DNA from: Astrocystis sublimbata
Lineage: Eukaryota; Ascomycota; Sordariomycetes; Xylariales; Xylariaceae
NCBI GenBank assembly: GCA_022453515.1
Contig: JAJNNY010000006.1
Location: 186,001 to 250,000 of the forward strand
Length of the DNA: 64,000 bases
Reading direction: 5' to 3'
Position 1 is the stretch's first letter; each line of letters opens with the position of its first letter. The notes beneath the pieces were generated by a model that ran no database searches, had not been told where the DNA came from, and worked only from the letters and a program-made list of their open reading frames with translations. Positions 45,625 through 56,893 of the stretch are shown piece after piece. The position numbers were made by a program, and so were the translations under genes.

Positions 45625-47889
45625 TCATCCTCCAGGGCTATCCGTCGTCGTGCCGAGGATCTGGTCAATCTCATCGAGCTGGAACTCAGCCGCACCTCCC
45701 AGCGCGGTCTCCCAGTCCGTAGTATCTATTTTCGACTCCGTCACGGCGCTTGGGATATCCTGCCACGACGGTTCTGCTGCTGAGTGCGGCACTAGATCGT
45801 TGCCCACGTCGGCTCCAGGCGTCGCGCCAGTCTCCTGGGGCGAGTGGTACGCCTGCTCGAACTGCTGCGGATGAGGCGACCCTGCAGGGAAGCCGCCGGT
45901 ACCGGCGCCGGCGCTGCTATGCTCGAGATGGTACGTCGGTAAGCCCTCGGGTGCAAATTCACCGTTGTGTCCGAGATTCAGGATATTGAGGCCATCATAC
46001 GTGCCGCCTCCTCCTGCTCCTGCTCCTTGCCGGGTCGATATCAACGCTAATGAAGGGTCCACGTTGTGGTGGTCCGACGGATGATGTGTGAGGCGATGTT
46101 GGGGGTGGTGGTGGTGGTGTTGCTGCTGCTGCGGGTGCGGCATGGCAGAGTGCGAATGCGATATGTGAGGGGCGTATGGATTCGCCGTCGCCATCATCTC
46201 GTTGTACGTGGGCTGGTCGAGGACAGGCGAGTTGTGGAACGAGGACACGGGCGAGTTCGTCTTGTTCATGTACACGTTCTCGATGTGCCCCGACATGGAC
46301 CCCTGGTGATAAGGGTGATGCATGCCGTACGACCCACCATGGCCGCCGCCGCCGCCGCCGCCGTAGTGCGGAGGAAGATAGTTCTGCTGGGCAAACTCGG
46401 TGTTTGCGGCGTAGTATTGTCCGTGTGCCAGCGACGACCCGTAGTCTTGAGGCCGCGGCTTGCCCGGGTTCGAGTACTGGAAGGACGAGTGGTGCCCTTG
46501 CGGCATGCCGTAGCCACCCGGTAGACGCGCGTTTTGGATGCCCGGCGACGGAGATGCATACGCGGAGCGAGAGTAGCTCGGCGGCAGCATGCCATATTCC
46601 GCCTCAGGGTCTACAAAGCGCGCCGACCGTGTCGCGTTGCGAGACGGGGGCCCGCTGCTCCCACGACCCCATTCCTGGTACTCGTAGGCGTCGAGGTTCG
46701 AGGCGTTATCGTCGCCGGAATCGCGGTCGCCGTGGTGGTGGTCGCTGCCCATGCTGCCCATGCCCCCGGGGCCGCCGTGCATAGCCTTCTTGACCTTGGA
46801 CTTGGCGGGCGCAAACTTGTAGTCGGGAAAGGCGAGCTTGTGGTTGTTGCGCTCGATCTTGGCCCATTCGTCATACTGGTCGCGCAGCTCCTGCGGCTCC
46901 ATGTTCCAGCTCGCGCCGCACACCTGCGAGATGACCTGGTGGTTGTCGTGGCCCTTCTCCGGCTTGCTGTTGCCCTCAGGGCCACCCGCCGCCGCCGCCG
47001 CCGCGCTCTCCTCCTTCCGCCGGATGTCGTCGAGCCGCTTCCACTCCTTGGTCCGGTTCTGGTATGCCTTGCGGTACAGCATGAAGGCGTTCATCGGCCG
47101 CTTCACCTTGCCCGTCTTGGAGTTGGCCACCTCGTGCCGCCGCTCCTCGGGCAACCGCTTCACATACGCCTCGATGTCCGTGTCCGTCACGCTGGTGAGT
47201 GTATTGACGAGCACGCTCAGCGGAGCGGCGAGCAGCGTCGAGCCCGACTCGGCAAAGCCGTCCTCGCCGCTGTTCCTCTTTCGCTTTTTCGATCGCGCCT
47301 TGGAAGGTGGCTTCTCGATGCGCGCTGGACGTGCTAGTGTGGTTGCGCCGCCGGGCCGGATGATGGAGCGCCTGCTACGGGTCGTCAAGGCCTCAGCTTG
47401 TACGGGTGTTGGTGGTGATGTGGCGGGAGTGCTGTATGCATTATGGGATGTCTGCCACCAGGGTTAGTAACTAGTGCCATTGGTTCAAGACGTTCAATAC
47501 ATGCAAACATGACTTGACTACACAAATGGTGGAAGGGGGGAACTTACCGTTCTGGAGTCCGGCAGTTGGGGGTATGGGCTCGGGTCCAGGGGGTACGCCG
47601 TCTGGTATCCTCCTGCATACGTAGAAGAGGCCGGGTGGTAGGGAGAGGGAGCGTGATGTTCGTAAGTGGTCATCATGTTCGCCTGGGGAGCTGGGCTCGA
47701 GTATCGGGATTGTGGGGTTGATCCTAAGTGGCTTCCTATGTCGACTGACTGTTGATGGTCAAGTTGTGGCGGATAGGGTGCTGTTGCCGCATTATGTTGG
47801 ATCAGCTGCTCGAATCCGCTGTGAAGCCCGTCTTCTGGTCGATGAAGAGCGTTCGTCAGTGGCGGGGAAAGTGGCTCGACCTTCTCCAT
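45625..47889 (-). CDS. HMG-box transcription factor (Ste11/FMF-1-like)
   Basis: DNA-binding regulator whose closest recalled relatives control mating and sexual development (S. pombe Ste11, Neurospora FMF-1). Exons 47889-47548 and 47451-45625 give 722 residues. The HMG box lies at about residues 229-327: KVKRPMNAFMLYRKAYQNRTKEWKRL, then an insertion of about 27 residues with a run of six alanines, then HDNHQVISQVCGASWNMEPQELRDQYDEWAKIERNNHKLAFPDYKF. Before it is a basic stretch (KARSKKRKRNS), a likely nuclear localisation signal. The C-terminal half is low-complexity (Gly, His and Gln runs such as QQQQHHHHHPQH), typical of activation regions. It has a very long non-coding upstream region. The exact orthologue is uncertain. 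Confidence 0.88.
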
Positions 47890-48674
47890 CTCACTGGGTC
47901 TCTATTATGCTTCCTAAAATGGTGCGAATGTCTTGTCAGTGAGGTTGTAGCTTTCTGGGAAGCTGGGCGACAGGCAGATGTGATTCAGTGGTGGTACCGT
48001 ACACGAATACGCTCAAAGACGTTTCTTGGAGTGAGGCTCTTCTTCGCACAATAGGGGCAGCGAGGTGGCGGCGACAGATTCTTTCTTGAATATCGATCTT
48101 ATCTGACATGCACATACACATACATGGATGGACTGGTGAGGGCGGGAAAATGGGCAACGGTTGGGAGGAGTGGTTTCCGGACTGGCAGTGACCCCTTTTT
48201 GGCAGTAGGCTACTCTCCTGAAACCTGTCAGGCGGCTGCAAGTCTTTGCTTGTTCCAGGCACGAGGCGAATGATTCTCGCAAATGCAACAGATGGAGGGT
48301 AGACAGGAATTTATTCGAATCGCAGACTAAATGCTCGTGATTCGATGCTCCCACCGAGTGAGGGAAATGGGAGAGGTATTGGGTTGCCGATTTGTGCTGG
48401 GCCTAAGCGTGACAGAGAGTGTGGGCGTGGGCGTTGAGCTGAGGACCCAAACGCATCCGTATGATGAGTCTGCCGACAAGTTAGTATTCAAGATAGCCAG
48501 TTACCGCCACTCCGTCTGTCCATGTTCTGTTCGCCAGCACCTGCCACACCAATGCACACAGATGTCCGCTTTACATGACATCCAGTGTACCCGTTGCTGG
48601 CTAAACCGGCCTCTAGCTAGTTTGCTAGCTAGCTAGGAAGCCATATCGGTAGTAATGCGGTCGTAGCATGGGAT

Positions 48675-48705
48675 CTGTCAGAAATCGGGTCTGGATTTCT
48701 GACAG
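48675..48705. repeat. 12-bp perfect hairpin, 7-nt loop
   Basis: 48675-48686 (CTGTCAGAAATC) is the exact reverse complement of 48694-48705, with loop GGGTCTG. It sits about 790 nt upstream of the HMG-box start codon. Confidence 0.8.
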
Positions 48706-48767
48706 GCGGTGCAGGTTACATACATACAAACATACAGGACATGACAGGCAGGGAGGGCATGGGAGAT

Positions 48768-48792
48768 ACAGGACAGGACAGGACAGGACAGG
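48768..48792. repeat. (ACAGG)5 tandem repeat
   Basis: Five perfect pentamers in the HMG-box upstream region; scattered imperfect copies precede it from about 48733. Confidence 0.85.
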
Positions 48793-51700
48793 GGTAGGTG
48801 CAGGAGCTGTCGGTCAGGTGAAATAATGAACTTCTGGTAATAACATACCTAATGGAGGTTCTGCCTCTCTGCGCAAAGGATGCGAGATGGGCGAGGCGCC
48901 GGTTTAAGCGTGGGACGGCGCGTTGTACGACAGGAGCCGTATTGTTGCTGCTTTTGCCGCGCTCTTGGCCGACACACTACCCGTCAGGTCGATATCTAGA
49001 TTTCAACTGTGCTGGTACCAGATACGGTGGTTGGCCCAGAAGGTGTCTCTATTGAACGGCACCGTATCCTAGGCAGGCGAGTGATGGTATCAGCTGGGTG
49101 TTGTCGTATTGATGTGGACACACACACCCTTGACTGACTCTGGGATGGTACCGGTATGGGATATGGATGAAGCCACCTACAGGTCTTACAAGTGTTTCTC
49201 TGGCAGCCTTTGTTGGGAGTAGCTCAAGGCGAAACAAGCGTCGTTGTGGAGTTGAGATCTTCCACTGAGGATATTAGCAATGTGGTGGGTGTACGCGCTG
49301 CGTTTTTGGGCGGTGGTCCAGTTCAAGCCGGTGAACAGGTCTCAGAGTTTACTGGCGGATAGCTTTCTACTTTCTTCTCTTCGATCTGTCGACTTGGTGG
49401 GTTATCGTGGTCGTGGTTCCTCCGATGATTGAACACTTTTATGCCCAAGATTGTTAGTCGGTCGGAGAGGTTTCACAATGTGTATGTATAAGCCCTTCAA
49501 CTAAGCACTCTCATCATTGAGATAATGGGCAAAAAGATGAGACCAAGACGGTGAGCAGTCTCCTGGATGCAGTCTTTGTCATATCGGCCATCTAGGTACG
49601 GGAAACCAGGCAACAAAAAGACCTTCCTTTGAAAATCGTCGAGAAAGGGGAGAATATCTGGGCTTGTAGCTATTTGTAGAGCCTTTCTCCCCCATCTCTT
49701 TGACACGCCGCGGCTCGATTGCCGCTTGCGGAAAGTCAAGGTCATGAGAGGAGGTGGTAGCGCGGCCATACTGGGAGACACGGGTCTAAGTGCCTTGCCT
49801 CTAGTTAATTCACCTGCTTGCCTACTCTGGCCCGGGGTGAGGCGCACTACTGCGGCCGTGTTCGGGATGGAAATGTACATGTACCTTAGCCTTCTGGTTG
49901 GGCACAGAGCATTCCGGACCATTATGTACGGTGTGCTCTGCTCTGCTCGGCTACGCAATGCCATGTTCAAGTTCTCTCCCACAGTATGCAAAGAGGCTTC
50001 ATGCTGAAGCTTGACAGCAGCTGAAATCAGGCGAGGAGGCAGTCTTGCAGTCTTCCCATTCACTCTACCACTGACCGCACGACATGCGCATAAATTACGG
50101 TAGAAGAGTTACCAATGTCAGAAGATAGTAGACAAGGCGTGAGTGAACAGGGAATTTGGCTGTGTGGTCAATTACCCAGCACCATCTGAGTATAGGTCTC
50201 AGACGGGCGTGGAACAGATTAGCGACAAGAAACCAGACAGCTTAACCTCACCCTCCCCCAAAACTGAAAGCGAAACAACTCTGTGAGGTTCTGGAGGCTC
50301 TTGTGCCTGGGGATTATCCCAGGGGGGGAGGAGACATTGGAATGCTCGTTTCCCCGGACGCTGAAAACGTGTTCTGTGAGACCTAACATTGCCACACGCC
50401 GCGCATTCCTTTCAAGCCACCAACAAAATAGCGTCATAAGTGATGTAGAGGACTGCCTACATAATTCTTGCCTTGCTCCCACAGTCGGCTCAGGCGAGAC
50501 TCCGTGTCCGCTAGTCCGCCTAACGCTATCGACATGAGGGTTTCCTATACCCTCCACGGCTCGCTTGGACTTTTGTATTAGTGCCTCGTTAGTCTGAACT
50601 CATGCCCTCACTCACCCAAATATCTCCAGCAGTGACCATCTGGAGATAAACACGGTGGCTAGGGACAGACACTGCACTCCCTGCACGGTGTCGTGCTGCG
50701 AATTTCGTTGTCAGCTCCAGCCCCCCTTGTGTGCAGTGTAGTGTTTACACTACGCATCAGTACCTGCGGCACGGATGCTCGCATTAGTGCCATCGACTGT
50801 TTGAGTATCAATCGATCTCCATTTGCGACCAATCTAAGCCGCAGATGCATCGAGCAGAGCAGAGGAGAGGTGCGGCCGCTTATGCCAGTACATCATTTCT
50901 GCCTGGCACTGGGAGATGTAATGTTACATACGTCGTGGATTCCATTGCACGTTTTTCAAGTTGTTCTCACACCGCCGTTGGCTATTCCAACTCTTGGGCG
51001 CCTCTCTTCTCGATGATTGCGCACTGGGGAGTTGCTTTGTGTTTTTTCTTCAATATTCAGTCAGTACTCCTGGTGAAGATGTAGCGTCGCCTTGGTTGAC
51101 TCGACAAAGGCACAGACTCTTGGGATTCTTACTACTAAACCAAGCATTGTTGTTGCGATTACACTTCTTTACCAAGCTTCCATGAAAGAGTTTTAATTGT
51201 CTGTGTTTTTCTCTCTGTCTTTTTCTGATCACAAGAACCGCGACATCGTCGAGTTTCAACACGGATTGTATGGCCAACATTTGATTTACATCCGTGGCTT
51301 TCCCGGGTTACACGGCACAGAAACGGTTCCGGCTCATACGTTTAAAGTTAGCTATGTCTCGGCGCACTGGCCAAAAGTTCGTCCGAACTACCGGAACCGT
51401 GTGACAGATAACTCCCGACAAATCAATATTGCCAATCATGACCCAGGATCTCTCATCGTTGCGGGTACGTGTTGAATTAGGCTTGCAGGGCTTGTTGAAG
51501 AATATTGGATCGACAGGTCCTGTAGCGAATCGTGTTGGTGCGGGACTCATGCCGATGTGTTGGCGGACGCAAGAGGCGAACTCACACGCACACGTGTTGG
51601 TCCGAGGCGCGGAACATTTGTTGGTGTACGTTGCTGATATTTGGAATTGTGGACGTGTCGTGTCACCTCAGAGCTAGTAGCCAGAGGGCTAATGGTAATG

Positions 51701-52571
51701 TTTCTCTAGAGAACTCGACGTGCATGCTGACAGAATGAAGATTAGTAGATTAGTACCAAGTCTGATGGGAAATTGGGGGGCCATGTAAGTTACGTACATG
51801 CATGTTTTATTAAGAAGCAACAAAAGTCAGGTAGGATGACATGATGTTGCTATCTTCTAGAATTACGGTGGGACTCCGGCGCCTGCAGGGAAAGTGATAG
51901 AAATATGATGCTTCTACATCTAAGACCTCGTGCTCAGTCATTTCCGAGGAAGAATACGTTCTAGTGACTAGGTAGGGCCGTGCTGCAGATGTGTCTGTTC
52001 ATCGGCGGTGTTGTCGACCAAGGTAATTGATTTCAAGGACAAGGCGTCGCAAATGATGGCGTGATCGGAATAACTTTACTATTCGCATGGTACAGGTACA
52101 GGCCATGCCGTTGCTTGTCAACACGCCTGGGACTTCAAAATGGTAAATCTAATATTTTGAGACACGACCCCAAAGCGATCAAGGATGATGCTGGGGCAAA
52201 TTGAACACCTTCGTCTCGTCACTGCTCTATTATATAATCTTAACTAGCCTTGCTCAAACGCCCTCAACGCCGCAGGATGCTCATATCTCATAGAATTGTG
52301 TTCCGTCTTCGGAGGTTGGGTCTAAATATTTCTGACCTGAACCATAAAAGAAACTGACCGTGCGATCGATTGTACGTCAACCCAGAGAGAAACACTGAAT
52401 CCAGTCCGCCTATTCGCATGACGGTCAAATATAGACGTGGTCGAATCTGTACCCAGACACCTTCACCCCATGTAAATGCTTAGTCATGCTGCTTGAATGC
52501 TAATTGGAGCCTGTTCGTTTCCGAATAGGTCTCTCCTGATATAAAACTGAGCTGCGAAAACATGGCTGGCC

Positions 52572-55192
52572 TTAGCCTAGCCTAGTAGCATCAGGTTGCT
52601 TGATCGGTGGAGTAAGTATTTGTTCAGTGGGAGAAGGGGGCAAGGTAGTGGCAGGAGGCAGAATTGCAGGAGTTGGCGATGAATGAATTCTGCTGTCGAG
52701 TTGCTGTGGGGGTGGCGGGGAGCGCTTCATCGGCGAAAGGCCGTTCTTACTGGGTGGAAGACTAGGCGTAGCCTCATCAGCATCAAAGGGCGACCTCTCT
52801 AGCTGTGGTGTGGAGAAAACACTCCTCTGTCCCTGTAGGGCAGGGTTTGGGGTCTGAACCGTAAACGAAGACGCGGCAGGAACTACGCTGGGTGGTGAAG
52901 TGATAGTCAAGTTACTCTTTGCTGAATCTAAGGGCTTCTTGAAAGGTGGATCGGATTTCGCCGCCGTATTTGCAGAAGGCGCAGCTATAGCGGGCGTCAC
53001 ACTGCTTGGCGACCCCTTGGCGCTGCTTTTTGTGGGAGGATAGAACATTCCTTTCTGGGGTAGTTTCACGGGCCCAGAAGACAATGACTTTCCAGCGCCG
53101 GGCGGCGAGGAGGTGAAAAGAGTCGAGTAAGCCCTCGACTTGTTAGGTGATTGTTCAGGTGGGGACAAAGCCGGATGAGGCGAGGAGAAAGCATGATGTG
53201 TGTCGCCGTTGGGATGAGGCGATACAGGCGGAAGCACATGATTTTGACCTGGGGGCTTGACTGGTATGCTTGGAAATCCCGAGGGTTGTAGGACTGGAGG
53301 CAGCTGAGATCGATCAGTGGCCTGGACTCCCGAAATGGGATGTGAAGCGTCTGGGTGCTTGGAAGAATGCTCTTGGTGGGGTGGAATGGGCGATTCCGTG
53401 CTATCTCTTCGGGCTGTTGACGGCGTTGCCTGTGGGGGGATCTTCAACTTGATCACAGGCTGAGGCTGTTTCGTGTCGTCCGAGTGTGAAAGTTGGCGCT
53501 TGCAATTCTTGCAGATGTAGTGGAAATCGACTCTGTCTGCCTCTTCTTCACTGATGCCCACACACTTGCTGTGTTGCCAAATATTGCATCTCTCGCAGGC
53601 AACGCTGTGAGTACCGTCATCAACTTGACCGTATACACCACATACGCAGTCGAAAATCCAGTTGTCAGCTTCGTCTTCCAATTCCTGTAACACTCGCTTG
53701 TTCTTTGTGATCTCGGCCTCTACTCGTCGTTGGGACAGTCGATTGTCGGCGCTGATGCTTTTGCTGTCTTCTGACAGCTGAGCAAGTTCGTCTTCATGCT
53801 GAAGCCGTTTGCTCTCTCGTTCCTTCAACCTTTCCTCTCGAGATCTTGCTCGATTTTCATGGTCCCTCTCCGCTTTCAAGCGCAATTGCTCTTCCTTTTT
53901 CGCGACTTTCTCCTCTTTCCGACGCTGTTCATCTGCCTCCCTAGCTTGTTGCTGCAGTTTTTGCTGTTCCGCCTTGCCAGCAAGACGACTCGACCTCTTG
54001 GCGTGGGCCATCTTCTCGAGATTGAGCCTTTCCTTCTCTCTCTGGAGCGTTTTGCGCTTGCGTGACTCTTCCTGCTTCTCGAGTATCGGTAATAGATGCT
54101 CCTCCACGGTGCTTCTGAGAAACTTCTCGTTGTCATCACGAGACTTTTGGAGGCTTGCTATAAACTTCTGAACATCTTCTAAGCCGACGGCAATGCATTC
54201 CCACTTTGCACCGCCAAGTCCATCGTCTTCGGCCTCGGGCGCTTCATCGACGTCTGATGCGACAGAATCTTCGGGGGCATCATGGGTTTGAGCGGCTGAC
54301 CTTGAAGTCCGACGTCGTTTCGAAGCCCTCATCGCGGCTTTAGCTTTCTTTGTATTCTTCTTTGGCTTCCACGTTGGTAGCACTAGTGGCGCCGGCGTCA
54401 ATCGGTAAAGTCGGTTGTCGTCTAGGATATAGTAAGTGCGATCTTTGCTATCCCACCCCGTAGGCTCGATACGCTGTGGTCATGTTAGCGTCCCCGAGTG
54501 GGAAGTGCGGGGACCGGGACTACGCACCCATTCGGTTTGGTCACTGGGCTTCTGCTCGTCCATCCTCTCGCGAATACGCTCGGGATGAAGCATCACCCAC
54601 TGGGTGAGCTGCTGGAGAACTCGGAGCTGGAGATGAAGTGTAAGCAGTGGTACATCGGCATAATGGTCAAGGGAATCTAACCTTGAGTATGGCATCGAAA
54701 TCGTCGAACTTGGCCGGCGAATCGCCAGTACCAAAGGGATTGCGATCCGGGGCCTTTGCGACATATTGGCGGCGGGTATACTCATCGAAGAGCTCACGGC
54801 TGTAATGGTATTAATACCTTGCAATTCCCGAGATGACAAGATGGACGGCGACATACGTTAGACCACGGTGAGACGACACAAACTTCAACAAGGCGAGGCC
54901 GATGTCAACGAGAACGGTAGACTGTGGCTGGAGACATTCGGCTTCTACGTCCTGATGAGGTCAGACAATCAGCGTTGGGTTCCGATGCGAGCGGGGGACG
55001 AGGGTAGCATACTTCTATATCTAGATTCTCGTCGATTTTGACGACGCGCCCGAAAAGGAAGATCCATTGGAAGAGGTTGGCGAGTTGCCACGAGTTTCTG
55101 ATGCGTTGCAAGTGATTGGTCTCGGCCGGGGGCGGTTGTGCAGCTTCGTCCGATTCGACGTCGCGCAGGGCGCGTTTTCGTGACGACACCAT
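52572..55192 (-). CDS. DDT/WHIM-like and PHD-finger chromatin protein
   Basis: Probable subunit of a chromatin-remodelling complex (compare RSF1 and other DDT-PHD proteins). Five exons (55192-55013, 54951-54857, 54799-54682, 54626-54528, 54473-52572) are in phase and give 797 residues. The N-terminal ~190 residues form the DDT/WHIM-like part: RIRNSWQLANLFQWIFLFGRVV, ECLQPQSTVLVDIGLALLKFV, RELFDEYTRRQYVAKAP, QWVMLHPERIRERM and EPTGWDSKDRTYYILDDNRLYRL. A long Lys/Arg/Glu-rich coiled coil covers about 285-430. The PHD finger (about 440-488) has its Cys4-His-Cys3 ligands: DCVCG, ACERCNIWQHSKC and YICKNC. The tail is Pro/Ser-rich and disordered. Histone-tail reading is inferred from the PHD. Divergent from CCH1. 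Confidence 0.9.
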
Positions 55193-55496
55193 GGTTGGGG
55201 CCAGCCGGGAAAGCGACGAGCGACGAGCCGGTGTGGGAAACTGTGTCAAGCGCTTCTGACCGTTTTAGCAAAAGCGGCGTGGCGCGGCGCGGGTCTTGGC
55301 CTGGATGGTAGGTAGGTAGGTATATAGATGAGATGGAGATGATGCAGGTCGCCGCTTGGTTGGCAAAGTTGTAGAAAGAAAGGGCGGGTTTAATCGACGG
55401 ACGAGGGGCCTAAGATGCTAACCCTTGTTGAAATATCGAATGTGGAAGTGAGGACTCGCTGAATGGTGAATGAATGGTGAATGGTGAAGGCGAGTG

Positions 55497-55531
55497 GGTG
55501 GACGGTGGACGGTGGACGGTGGACGGTGGAT
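55497..55531. repeat. (GGTGGAC)5 heptamer repeat
   Basis: Four perfect heptamers and a fifth with one change; a related GAATGGT repeat lies just before it at about 55460-55488. Confidence 0.9.
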
Positions 55532-56227
55532 GGCACTCTGCTCTCGTCTCGTGGCTTGTGGTTGTCGCAAGTGAGATTCTTCTTTTGGCGGAGGCGCGCG
55601 CGACGTGGGCAATGTGGGCAGGCGTCATCGAGGTACCTGACGGGCCTGGCGTGACGGGTCTGGTGGGCTCCAAGGTTGCAGGTGGTAGTCACTGTACTCG
55701 TAGGCAGGTAAGTACCTACACTTTACGCGACAGGATGTGGAGTCTACTGCGCTTTGAGCTTAGCCTAGCCTACTCCTTCCAATTGGTCTGGTCTATTCCC
55801 GAAAGAGGCAACTTCAATGTACCTAGGTATCCATGGATGACTGAAACGCGCTTCGCTCGCGCATATGGTCATGGATGCCGCACATCCTGGTCTCCTCCTG
55901 TGCCTTACAGTTTATTGATTACAGTACCTACCTAGGACTAAACTTACATACATACATACAAAAAGCTGATGTATGATTTACCTAGTGTCTCGTAGTAGTC
56001 TCACAACATAATACCTAGGCTCATGTCTGAGCAGCTCGAAATGTCCAATAGACCTCGTAAGTTTCTAGGTGTCTTTTTCCTATTTACGTGATGTTCTTCC
56101 TGATTCATCTGTCTACCGTACTACCTGGCGAACCGGGCCTCCTTAGGTAGAGGTGGGGATTGCGTGCAGCAAGCAATCTATTCTAGGTAACGCGCTGCGT
56201 AAGGCAACGGCCGAAGCAACAGTGCTG

Positions 56228-56246
56228 CAGCAGCAGCAGCAGCAGC
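56228..56246. repeat. (CAG)6 microsatellite
   Basis: Six CAG units in the CCH1 upstream region, not in a supported coding frame. Confidence 0.85.
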
Positions 56247-56893
56247 GGGACGGGCAGGGCCTAGACGGGGGGGAGTGGGGGTGGGGGCCGGGGTCCTTTC
56301 TGCAGGCACATCTCGGGTGCTACCTACTCGCCCTACCTCCTCGCCTACCTACCTAACCTACTTCGTTCTGTAGTTATGTACATGTCTGATGCCAAGAGAG
56401 GCTGCGCTGCGCCGGCACTCCATCCCGAGAACTGACCAAGTGCCTTTCTGACCGGTTGCCAATTCCTCATTGCGATTGTCGTTCTATCATTTCCGTCACA
56501 CAGTATCCGGCATGCTTATTTACTATCGTTAATCAATCCAAGACGGTTCTCTCCATCGTTGCTACCCATATACTTACTGGACTAGACGTGCTGCGTCCGG
56601 AGACCGACCTTGATACCTTCCAATTCTTATTGCGGCGACCTCTCCCTCCCGCCTCTCTATAACTTCGCCTCTGCTCTTCATTCCCGCCTCAGATCTCGCC
56701 CAAGACGTACCTAGCCCCTACCTAAGTAGGCGCCGCAAGGAGGAGGAATCAGCGCACCACCTCTCCCGCCTTCTTCGTGCAGTAATGCAACAGGCCTTCC
56801 CCTAGGGTAGATGCTTCGCGCGAGCACGCTTGCCCGCCTGCATCCTCGCATGCGTCGCTCAGCTATTTGCATGACCGCGACCGCACCGCCACT

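Larger units (their letters stand above)
47890..52571. promoter_or_regulatory. 4.7 kb non-coding region upstream of the HMG-box gene
   Basis: Lies between the HMG-box start and the end of the PHD gene, both minus strand. The longest frames (188 codons at 49497-50063 minus; about 110 codons elsewhere) are unrecognised and overlap others. Contains an ACAGG tandem repeat and a strong 12-bp hairpin. The size fits the long leaders and promoters of fungal developmental regulators, which is inference. Confidence 0.5.
55193..56893. promoter_or_regulatory. 1.7 kb divergent intergenic region (PHD protein / CCH1)
   Basis: Must contain both promoters. Carries GGTAGGTAGGTAGGTA at 55309-55325, a GGTGGAC heptamer array, several TACCTAGGTA copies at 55716-55935, a CAG run and TACCTACCTACCTAAC near 56337. 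The stretch just before CCH1 is GC-rich leader sequence. Confidence 0.55.

Noticed and set aside
46534..47337. 267-codon plus-strand frame over the HMG-box gene
   Set aside because: Antisense shadow of the GC-rich coding exon; its Val/Arg/Ala-rich composition mirrors the sense codons.
49497..50063. 188-codon minus-strand frame
   Set aside because: No recognisable domain and no supporting introns or neighbours; kept only as a possibility in the upstream-region finding.
51197..51475. 92-codon plus-strand frame
   Set aside because: No motif, no family and no splice-linked neighbour; chance frame in the long upstream region.
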